A stretch of 64,000 nt of DNA from Actinomycetota bacterium. GTDB lineage: Bacteria > Actinomycetota > Thermoleophilia > Gaiellales > Gaiellaceae. The notes beneath the pieces were generated by a model. That model did no database searches. It worked only from the letters and a program-made list of their open reading frames with translations, and was not told the DNA's origin. Shown in pieces: positions 53,545 to 60,232 of this stretch (positions are counted from its first letter, which is position 1; each line of letters starts with the position of its first letter). The position numbers were made by a program, and so were the translations under genes. Location of the stretch: contig PKYN01000019.1 of assembly GCA_003132665.1 (NCBI GenBank), positions 79,696 through 143,695 on the forward strand. Direction: 5' to 3'.

Positions 53545-54822
53545 ATGCTGCGAGATCTCGAGATGGCCACCAAAATCCTCATCGTCAGCTTCTACTTTCC
53601 GCCGGCGGGTGGCGGGGGAGTACAGCGCTGGCTGAAGCTGGCCGGCTACCTGCCCGGACAGGGAATCGAGACGCATGTCCTGGCTCCCGACGATCCGCGC
53701 TGGATACAGAGCGACCCCGAGCTGGAGATTCCGGCGGGAGTGCACGTTCACCGAGCGCGCTACCACGGCCCGAGCGGGATCCGGCCGGGCGAGCGACTGC
53801 TTGGCCTGAGCGGACTACGCCGGCTCTGGCGCCGGGCGCTGCTCACACCGAGGCGCCTGCTGGTTCCCGATGAGAACGTCAGCTGGCTCGCCAGCGCCCT
53901 GCCCGCGGCGCGGCGGATCGTTCGGCGCGAGGGCATCGACGTCGTGATCACGACCTCGCCGCCGACCTCCGTGCACATGATCGGCGCGCACCTGCGGCGC
54001 CACAGCCAGGTGCGCTGGATCGCGGATCTGCGCGACTCGGTCGTCGCCAAGTCCGACCGCCATTACGAGCGCGCGCTGGTGCGGCTGAAGGAGAAGGCGA
54101 ACCGCAGACTGGCCCGCACGGTGGCCCGTCGCGCCGACGCGATCGTCTGCGTTACGCCGACGATCGCCGCGCAGATGAGCGCACTCGGCGCTCGCGGCGA
54201 GACGCTTGTGATTCCGAACGGAGCCGACTTCGACGACTTCGCCGAGGTCGAGTACCAGCCCGGCGAGCGCTTCCGCATCACCCACACCGGCAACTTCTTC
54301 GGCAAGCGCGACCCGCGCCCGTTCCTCACTGCGCTGGCGCAGATCGATGCGCCGATCACGGCTCGTTTCATCGGCGAGTTCCGGACGGCCGACCGCATGT
54401 GGGCCGAGAGCCTCGGTCTGGGCGAGAAGCTTGAGCTGATCCGCTTTCAGCCGCACGCGGAGGCGATTGCCTCGCAGCGGAACTCGGAGGCGCTGCTGCT
54501 CTTGATTCCCCACTCCGCCGGTCGCGGCGTCGACGTCACCTCGGGAAAGATCTACGAGTACCTCGCGGCCAGGCGCCCGATCCTCGCCGCGGTGCCCCCG
54601 CAGGGCGCGGCCGCCGATTTGATTCACGAGGCCGGCGCCGGTCTCGTCGTCCCTCCCGACGACAGCGAGGCGATCCGCGCCGCGCTCAACGAACTGGTCG
54701 AGCGCTGGCGCAAAGGCGAGCTCGCCGATGTCAAGCTCGCGCCCGAACTGGTCAGCGGCATCGACCGCAAGGAACGTATGCGCGAGATCGCCGAGCTGAT
54801 CGGGCGGATCGCCGCTCTCTGA
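53545..54822 (+). CDS. Family 4-like glycosyltransferase
   Basis: A 425-residue GT-B enzyme: ILIVSFYFPPAGGGGVQRWL, VVITTSPPTSVHMIGAHL, WIADLRDSVVAKS, VIPNGADFDDF, ITHTGNFFGKRDPRPFLTAL and SGKIYEYLAARRPILAAVPP with GAGLVVPPDD. It is related to the GT4 at 11184 by the same late motif and by the ADLRD block. ATG 53545 is used; ATG 53563 is a possible start six codons later. It stands alone on the plus strand and converges on the ATP-grasp gene at 55096. Confidence 0.9.
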   Translation: MLRDLEMATKILIVSFYFPPAGGGGVQRWLKLAGYLPGQGIETHVLAPDDPRWIQSDPELEIPAGVHVHRARYHGPSGIRPGERLLGLSGLRRLWRRALLTPRRLLVPDENVSWLASALPAARRIVRREGIDVVITTSPPTSVHMIGAHLRRHSQVRWIADLRDSVVAKSDRHYERALVRLKEKANRRLARTVARRADAIVCVTPTIAAQMSALGARGETLVIPNGADFDDFAEVEYQPGERFRITHTGNFFGKRDPRPFLTALAQIDAPITARFIGEFRTADRMWAESLGLGEKLELIRFQPHAEAIASQRNSEALLLLIPHSAGRGVDVTSGKIYEYLAARRPILAAVPPQGAAADLIHEAGAGLVVPPDDSEAIRAALNELVERWRKGELADVKLAPELVSGIDRKERMREIAELIGRIAAL

Positions 54823-54914
54823 GCGCCTCGGCTCTACAGGCGGATCGCCCGAGCGCGTGAGGGCGATGTTCCAGATTCGGCACGGAGCTGGAGCATTTGA
54901 ATGCGTCGTCGCCG

Positions 54915-54972
54915 GCTACCGTTTTATCCGCCCCGTGGGAGGGTGGGGGGTGGTGGGTGGGCAATGAGGCGC
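54915..54972. repeat. Dispersed G-rich intergenic repeat, copy 2
   Basis: Second copy of the element at 43765-43817: GCTACCGTTTTATCCGCCCC followed by GTGGGAGGG and more G-runs, ending near GAGGCGC. Five G-runs at 54937-54961 are separated by 1-4 bases, a strong G-quadruplex pattern on the plus strand. It lies in the 273-base space between the convergent stops of the GT4 gene (54822) and the ATP-grasp gene (55096), where no gene is seen. Confidence 0.8.
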
Positions 54973-55095
54973 TCCTCCCCCGAGCGGCCGCCAAGCTCTC
55001 GAGCCCCTCCCGCTAGGACTGAAAACCGAGGTGCTAGAGACGCGGATGCAAGAGGTCGAACGGCCGCGGACGCGCACTCGTAGTGCAGTGAGCGG

Positions 55096-56361
55096 CTAAG
55101 GCAGCGGCGGACGCCGCGAATCGGGCCGCTTAGACCTAGCGGGATAGGCTCGAAGCCGTCCGAAGTTCTTGAGGTAGCGGTAGAGATAGACGAGCGCTGG
55201 TTTGGGATCGCGCAGCGAGAGAATCGGCTCGACGAAGGGCGGCCTGGCGATGACGGGGCGCTCGCCTCGCATCAACGTGATCGCCCAGTGCTTTCTGCAG
55301 CCCTCGCTCGTGCTCGGCTGCGGCGGCCGGCCGGTCAGGTCGAGATAGGCGATGTGGGCCAGATTCACGCCACACGCCGCCGCGAGCGAGTGCCACATCC
55401 AGAGCCGCGGGTTTATCTCCATCAGCTTGAACTCGCCGCTGCGCGGATCGCGCTTGAACTCCACCTGCGAGATGCCGCTGAAGCCGCAGGTCTCGAGTAG
55501 GCGCAGAGAATCCTCGACCAGCTCGGGCAGCCAAAGCGCCTCTCCGTGCCGGCAGCTGCCGACGCCACGCGGCACCAGCTTGCGGCTGCGCGGAGTCTGG
55601 CGAAGCTTGCGTCCGCAAAAGACGCCGAGCGCGCGGCCCTCGCGATCGAGATAGCTGCCCACCGTGTAGAGCTCCTTGTCGCCGCCGGGAACGACCTCCT
55701 GCAGCATCGGGGCGTAAGGCTCGGCCATCGTGTAGGCCTCGTCGAGGTCGGCCATCGAGTCGCAGCGAAAAACGCGGCGCCTGGGATAGACCTTGCGGAA
55801 GGCGATCGGCTCCGACGGCTTGACGAAGAGCGGAAAGCCCAGCTCGCTCGCGGCCTGGCGGGCCTCGTCTGCCGAACCCGGGTAGAGCGTTCGCGGCGCC
55901 GCGACGTTCGCCTCGGCGGCGCGTGCGAGCTGCCAGCTTTTCTGCTGCAGGACGTCGAGCTTCTCGGCGTCGGGGGCCGGGCAGAGCAGCTTGCCGCCGA
56001 GGCCGGGCAGCGCTCGCGCGATCGAGGCCAGGCCGTCGTCGTGGGTGGCGAAGATCGGCGCAGGCGCGGGCAATAGCTCGGCCAGTTCGGAGAGGAAGGC
56101 GGCGAAGCGCTGCTCTTCGGCGTACGGCTCCGGACAGAGCAGCGGCAGGCAGTAGCGCGAGCGGAGCCCGATCGCGAACGGGCGATGGTCGAGCGCCAGC
56201 ACCCGTATGCCCGCCCGCGCCAGCGTCTGGATCGCGCCCAGGCCGTTGACCCAGCCAACCTCGAGCACGATCGCCGGCGGCGCGGACGAGCCCGCCGCGT
56301 TTGCGGCCAGATAGCGCTCGATGCGCGATCGCGTCTCCTGATCGATGATCTTCTCGCTCAT
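55096..56361 (-). CDS. ATP-grasp enzyme, copy 3
   Basis: A 421-residue protein: an N-terminal Rossmann-like domain (AIVLEVGWVNGLGAIQTLAR, IRVLALDHRPFAIGLRSR), then DVLQQKSWQLARAAEANVAA, the ATP-binding ELGFPLFVKPSEPIAF, LQEVVPGGDKELYTVGSYLD and the metal site FKLMEINPRLWMWHS. This is the layout of carboxylate-amine ligases seen in glycan loci. The basic C-terminal tail is less conserved. ATG 56361 is divergent from the flippase at 56563 with about 200 bases between them. Function beyond ATP-dependent ligation is unknown. Confidence 0.87.
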   Translation of the reverse strand: MSEKIIDQETRSRIERYLAANAAGSSAPPAIVLEVGWVNGLGAIQTLARAGIRVLALDHRPFAIGLRSRYCLPLLCPEPYAEEQRFAAFLSELAELLPAPAPIFATHDDGLASIARALPGLGGKLLCPAPDAEKLDVLQQKSWQLARAAEANVAAPRTLYPGSADEARQAASELGFPLFVKPSEPIAFRKVYPRRRVFRCDSMADLDEAYTMAEPYAPMLQEVVPGGDKELYTVGSYLDREGRALGVFCGRKLRQTPRSRKLVPRGVGSCRHGEALWLPELVEDSLRLLETCGFSGISQVEFKRDPRSGEFKLMEINPRLWMWHSLAAACGVNLAHIAYLDLTGRPPQPSTSEGCRKHWAITLMRGERPVIARPPFVEPILSLRDPKPALVYLYRYLKNFGRLRAYPARSKRPDSRRPPLP

Positions 56362-56562
56362 CGAGGGCGATCGTACCGGCTGCCGAAGTCACGTAACCCC
56401 GAGAGCCCGTCTCGCGGTCGGGCGACCGTCCGGCTGCCCAAGAGGCCGTCCTCCCGAAACGAGTTCCAGATACGATCGATCGCTGGCCGCGGATTTTCGG
56501 CGCCTTTTCGATGCTTGCGACGAACCAAATAGCGACGAAGCTCGAGCGGAGATGACCACTCG

Positions 56563-58017
56563 ATGATTCGAAAGCAGATCGGCCGCCTCGCTAAGCAATC
56601 CCTGGTCTACGGGATCGGGGGCATCGTCTCGCGCTTCGTCGCGCTCTTCCTGCTGCGCGTCTACACGCACTTTCTCCCTCCGAAAAGCTACGGCGCGGTG
56701 GCCCTTATCCTGGCCACCGAAGCCGTCATGGTCATCCTCCTGCGGGCGGGAATCCAGAACGCCTTCTTCCGCTTCTACTACCTGACCTCGGACCCGATCA
56801 AGAGACGGACCGTTGTTCGCACGTCGTTCTGGTACACGATGACTGCCGCGACCATCGGGCTCGCGCTGGGGCTGATCTTTGCGCCCCAGATCGCGTCTTT
56901 TCTCGGACTGCAGGCCGGACAGATCAACTTGGTGCGGGCGGGCTCAGTGTTTCTCTGGGGCGACATGAACTACCAGCAACAAACCGCGATCTTCCGCGCC
57001 GAGCAACGCTCGATCTCCTATGCCATTGCCAGCGTCAGCAACGTGATCATCACCATCTGCGGGACGCTGCTGCTCGTCGTCGGTCTACACAAGGGAGCGA
57101 TCGGACTGATCGTCGGCAACTTCACCGGCACCCTGTGCGTGTACACGGTGTTGCTCGCCTATCGAGCCCGGCTGCTCGGCTTCGAGTTCGACCGGCGTCT
57201 CTATCTGGCCATGGAGCATTTCGGCCTGCCGCTACTCCCATCGGCGCTCGCTCTCTGGGCGACCAAATTCTCCGATCGCTTCTTCGTCAACCACTACCTC
57301 GGCCAGACCCAGGTCGGCGTCTACTCGTTCGGCGTGATGATCGCCTCGGCGCTGGTGCTGGTCATCACCGCCTTCCAGCTCGCCTGGCCCGCCTTCGCCT
57401 ACTCGATCGACGACGACGACGAAGCGCGCCGGACATACGCCTACGTGCTGACCTACTTTCTCTACTTCATGACCTGGGCGGCGGTCGCGTTGTCTCTGCT
57501 TGCACCGTTCCTGGCTCATGTGCTCGCCGGTAAGCCCTCCTTCTACCCGGGCGCCCGATTCGTACCGCTGCTCGCCTTCGGCAGTGTGATATTCGCCGGT
57601 TACTCGGTCGTGGTGATCAGCATCGGCCGGATCCGCAAGACCGGCGCCAACTGGATCATCACGGGGCTGGGCGCGCTCGCCGACGTGGGCCTCAACATCC
57701 TGCTCATCCCGCGGGTCGGCGCCATCGGCGCCGCCTGGTCGCTGCTCGGCGCATACGGCGCGATGTTCATCGGGATGAGCTGGCATGCGCAGCGGCTTTT
57801 CCCAGTTCCGTACCAATGGCGCCGAGTAGTGACCTTACTAGGCGTCGGGGCCGGGCTCGTCCTGGCCGGGAAGGCTCTTTCGGTCTCGGCGCCCCTGGCG
57901 CTCGCTTTCGCCGTCGCCTACCCGGCGCTGCTGTTCGTCTTCTTTTTCTATCAGGCCTCCGAGCGGAAGCAGATAGCCAGGCTCGCTCGGCGCGTCCTTC
58001 ACATCCAGCGTGCCTAG
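56563..58017 (+). CDS. Polysaccharide flippase (Wzx/MVF family, copy 2)
   Basis: A 484-residue polytopic protein with about 14 helices. SLVYGIGGIVSRFVALFLL and RVYTHFLPPKSYGAVALIL at the N-terminus are typical for lipopolysaccharide/exopolysaccharide flippases; KFSDRFFVNHYLGQTQVGVY marks the second half. It should move lipid-linked repeats to the outer leaflet. GGAG lies 11 bases before ATG 56563. It is only distantly like the flippase at 8624. It converges on the FlgD-Ig-like gene with 3 bases between stops. Confidence 0.88.
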   Translation: MIRKQIGRLAKQSLVYGIGGIVSRFVALFLLRVYTHFLPPKSYGAVALILATEAVMVILLRAGIQNAFFRFYYLTSDPIKRRTVVRTSFWYTMTAATIGLALGLIFAPQIASFLGLQAGQINLVRAGSVFLWGDMNYQQQTAIFRAEQRSISYAIASVSNVIITICGTLLLVVGLHKGAIGLIVGNFTGTLCVYTVLLAYRARLLGFEFDRRLYLAMEHFGLPLLPSALALWATKFSDRFFVNHYLGQTQVGVYSFGVMIASALVLVITAFQLAWPAFAYSIDDDDEARRTYAYVLTYFLYFMTWAAVALSLLAPFLAHVLAGKPSFYPGARFVPLLAFGSVIFAGYSVVVISIGRIRKTGANWIITGLGALADVGLNILLIPRVGAIGAAWSLLGAYGAMFIGMSWHAQRLFPVPYQWRRVVTLLGVGAGLVLAGKALSVSAPLALAFAVAYPALLFVFFFYQASERKQIARLARRVLHIQRA

Positions 58018-58020
58018 GCG

Positions 58021-58950
58021 TCAGCGCACGATGACGAGCGTGCTGGCCCGGTAGGGCCCGGAGCGAACAATCGCCCGGTAGCGGCCGGGCGTCGAGGGAG
58101 CCTGCAGCTCCAACGAGCTGCTCGTGGCCGGCCCGATCTGTCCATTGAAGCGCCAGCGTACGGAGACTCGATCGGTGGAGATAGTGAGCCGGAACGACCT
58201 CCCGGCGGTCACGTGAACGAGCTTCGGTCGCAGGCTCAGGATGCGGACGCGCACGGGGATCGGCGGCGCGGTCGCAACCGATTCGTTACCTACGAGATCC
58301 ACCGCCCGCAAAGTCAGGTTGTGCCAGCCCGTCAGAAGGCTCCCCTCGAGCACTCCCTTCCAGTCGAACCGGCCCGGTTTCGCCGCGCGGTTTCTCGTCG
58401 TCTCGGCCAGCTTCCCGTCGACGAAGAGGAGGATGCGGGCGCGCTCGTTCAACCGGTAGCTGACGTGAAGCGCGTCCTTGTTGTGATCGCCGTCCGGCGA
58501 GATCGTGTGTGGGCTGACGGAGATCGAGCTGAGCTTGGGTGGCTGGGTGTCGAGCTGAATGACGTTAGGGAGCGGAATCCACAGTCGTTCGTTCGCGAGG
58601 TAGACGCTCACGTGGTAGTTCCCGTTCGGAGCGAGTTGACCGCTGTTGTCGCGCCCGTCCCAGATCACGTGCAGCGGTCCCGAAGGTTCGTCTTCGCTGT
58701 CGATGAGTCGTCTGGTCGCTCCGCCCTTCGGCCCGACGATCAAGAGCGTGACCCGCTCGCTCCGGCGAAGCGAGAAGGCGATTCTGGCCTTTGACGTGTC
58801 GCAGCGGCAGATAGGCGAGAACTGCTTCGTGACGCGAGTGCTCGTAATCGGCACCGGCTCGAGCTTCAGGTGCTCGGTCACCGCGAAGGCGATAGCTGTC
58901 GCCACCACGAGGAGCGTGACGAGGGCAGGAGGACCGAAGCGCTTGAACAC
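58021..58950 (-). CDS. Membrane-anchored protein with FlgD-Ig-like and Ig-like domains
   Basis: A 309-residue protein from GTG 58950 with one N-terminal helix (PPALVTLLVVATAIAFAVT) and an extracytoplasmic part. Residues ~55-125 form an FlgD-Ig-like domain: RIAFSLRRSERVTLLIV, HVIWDGRDNSGQLAPNGNYH and VSVYL. A second domain (SISVSPHTISPDGDHNKDAL, then RFDWKGVLEG and WHNLTLRAVDLVGN) and a C-terminal Ig-like segment follow. It may be an adhesin-like or scaffold protein at the cell surface; no enzyme motif is seen. Divergent from the response regulator at 59229. Confidence 0.75.
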   Translation of the reverse strand: MFKRFGPPALVTLLVVATAIAFAVTEHLKLEPVPITSTRVTKQFSPICRCDTSKARIAFSLRRSERVTLLIVGPKGGATRRLIDSEDEPSGPLHVIWDGRDNSGQLAPNGNYHVSVYLANERLWIPLPNVIQLDTQPPKLSSISVSPHTISPDGDHNKDALHVSYRLNERARILLFVDGKLAETTRNRAAKPGRFDWKGVLEGSLLTGWHNLTLRAVDLVGNESVATAPPIPVRVRILSLRPKLVHVTAGRSFRLTISTDRVSVRWRFNGQIGPATSSSLELQAPSTPGRYRAIVRSGPYRASTLVIVR

Positions 58951-59060
58951 GGGCGGACTGAGTTTACGTGCCGACCTGAGTCGTGTGGCGAGAAGCCCTA
59001 TCAGAATGACGACCTTCCGACTGGGCTCGATTCGGCGAGTACGAGGCTAGAACGGAGGGA

Positions 59061-59087
59061 GTGCTCGTAGCCGGCGGCTACGAGCAC
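59061..59087. other. Perfect 12-bp inverted repeat with 3-base loop
   Basis: GTGCTCGTAGCC (59061-59072), loop GGC, GGCTACGAGCAC (59076-59087). The stem is perfect and GC-rich and has no T-run after it. It lies in the 278-base space between two divergent genes (starts at 58950 and 59229), so it cannot end either of their transcripts; an RNA attenuator, a DNA-binding site for a dimeric protein, or a terminator of an unseen transcript are possible. Confidence 0.85.
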
Positions 59088-59172
59088 GACCGAGGCAGGC
59101 GCCGCGCGCCGCCGAGCGCGGTTAGGCAGTGGAGAGCTTCATTTGAAGCGAGCCCATAGGGCTTCTACTCAC

Positions 59173-59201
59173 TCGACAGGCAACTTGCCTCGTGGTAAGC
59201 T
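59173..59201 (+). promoter_or_regulatory. Promoter of the response regulator gene with palindrome in the spacer
   Basis: TCGACA (59173-59178, one mismatch to TTGACA), a 17-base spacer and TAAGCT (59196-59201, TANNNT type). Transcription would start near 59208, about 20 bases before GTG 59229, which has no clear ribosome site. The spacer begins with the odd palindrome GGCAACTTGCC (59179-59189, five-base arms around a central C), placed like an operator. Confidence 0.5.
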
Positions 59202-59228
59202 AAGACTCGCTTTCGAGCTGCCGCCATA

Positions 59229-59651
59229 GTGACTTCTACCGCCGCCACCGTTCTCGTCTGCGAAGACGATCCCAGTCTCCGCCTTCTGTTTCGGCTGACC
59301 ATCGAGCCTCAGGGCTACAACGTCGTCGAAGCCGGGGACGGCCGATCGGGCATCGAATTGGCGCGGAGCGTCGAGCCTGACCTGATCATCGTTGACATGG
59401 GTCTGCCCGATTGCAGCGGCATCGAGGTTGTGCGAGCGATCAGAGGCGGTGAGCCCGCGCTCGCGAAGACGCCGGTCTTGATGGCGACGGGGAGCATGCA
59501 GCCCGGCGACCGGCTAACGGCAGAGGATGCCGGAGTAGATGCCTTCCTCTACAAGCCCTTCAACATGATCAGGCTGATCACCGAGGTTCAGCGACTGTTG
59601 GGTAAGCGCGAGACCAGCGATCCTGGCCTCTCGCTCCGGCGTCTTCACTGA
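59229..59651 (+). CDS. Stand-alone response regulator receiver protein
   Basis: A 140-residue single-domain CheY-like protein. Acidic pocket residues are in CEDD (11-14), the phosphoacceptor Asp is residue 56 in LIIVDMGLPD, the switch Thr is in VLMATGS (~87) and the conserved Lys is 109 in FLYKPFN. There is no output domain. The C-terminal tail (GKRETSDPGLSLRRLH) is short and basic. No histidine kinase is nearby, so it probably acts by protein contact or as a phosphate relay; a link with the glycan genes is only positional. Confidence 0.92.
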   Translation: MTSTAATVLVCEDDPSLRLLFRLTIEPQGYNVVEAGDGRSGIELARSVEPDLIIVDMGLPDCSGIEVVRAIRGGEPALAKTPVLMATGSMQPGDRLTAEDAGVDAFLYKPFNMIRLITEVQRLLGKRETSDPGLSLRRLH

Positions 59652-59657
59652 GCGCCG

Positions 59658-59849
59658 TTATCTCGTAACAGGCGCGACCGCGTTGCATTGCTCGCAGTGC
59701 TGCTCGAACGGCACTGCGTGAACACAGCACGGCAAAGGTATCGACCAGGCGTGAAGACGCGTTGCCGTGTCAACCATTCGCGTCGTGACAACTCGGGACA
59801 TCTCGATCGGAGCGGCGTACTTCGGCGGTTCACTCATGAGGAGGCTCAT
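59658..59849 (-). CDS. Small putative zinc-binding protein
   Basis: A 63-residue frame from ATG 59849 with AGGAGA 10 bases upstream, a good ribosome site. Its end reads CCVHAVPFEQHCEQCNAVAP; the C-x-H-x-V/G-x-PF-x-x-x-C-x-x-C line is like small proteins with a C-terminal zinc-knuckle motif (typical form CxHGxPFxxxCxxC). The first 35 residues have no recognisable pattern. It converges on the response regulator with 6 bases between stops. I am moderately sure it is a real gene. Confidence 0.45.
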   Translation of the reverse strand: MSLLMSEPPKYAAPIEMSRVVTTRMVDTATRLHAWSIPLPCCVHAVPFEQHCEQCNAVAPVTR

Positions 59850-59924
59850 GCGGGGAGCTTCTCCTTGGGGGCTAGGTTTTCTCAGAGCCCAAGCGACTGG
59901 CTCGATACGAACGCTATCCCCTTT

Positions 59925-59995
59925 GAAAACGTTTTCCTAGCGCCGAATCGGGGATTGATATCCCTCTTTTGGGGGTTTAGATCGAAATCGTTTTC
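59925..59995 (+). promoter_or_regulatory. Candidate promoter flanked by two LacI-type operator-like palindromes
   Basis: In an A+T-rich patch, GAAAACGTTTTC (59925-59936) is a perfect palindrome and, with its flanking T, matches the catabolite/LacI-family consensus TGNAANCGNNNNCA except for the last base. A nearly identical GAAATCGTTTTC is at 59984-59995. Between them TTGATA (59955-59960), 17 bases and TAGATC (59978-59983) form a possible promoter, with the second palindrome starting right after the -10 box. GGGAT-TGAT-ATCCC (59951-59964) is a small hairpin overlapping the -35. Nothing else is seen in 59850-60148; the first gene downstream is the 27-residue frame at 60149. Confidence 0.35.
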
Positions 59996-60148
59996 TCTAT
60001 TCGCCGGATTCCTGCCAGACGCGAGCGCGTCGAAGACAGCTGAGCGCGATCAACTCGATAAGTCGACCTCGCCCCTCTAATTCCGGCTCCGCCTGCCGAA
60101 GAAGAGAGTGCGGTTCATTCGGCGGCGCAGGTTAAGGAGGGCTGACAG

Positions 60149-60232
60149 ATGGTGATCTGGATAGTCGCGGCGGCAACGGCTTTCATCGCCTTTGGCTTCA
60201 TTACGGTGGAGTACCGGCAGCATCAACACTGA
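60149..60232 (+). CDS. 27-residue single-helix membrane peptide
   Basis: ATG 60149 is preceded by AAGGAGGG with 7 bases spacing, one of the best ribosome sites in the window. The product, MVIWIVAAATAFIAFGFITV followed by EYRQHQH, is a single hydrophobic helix with a short polar His-rich tail. It ends antisense to the last 32 bases of the ligase-like gene at 60201. Small membrane peptides of this kind often modulate a larger membrane protein; the partner is unknown. It is too short for usual gene-finding cut-offs. Confidence 0.55.
   Translation: MVIWIVAAATAFIAFGFITVEYRQHQH

Noticed and set aside
59688-60080. 130-codon plus-strand frame
   Set aside because: No ribosome site or known motif; it overlaps the better-supported small zinc-motif gene and the operator-like region.
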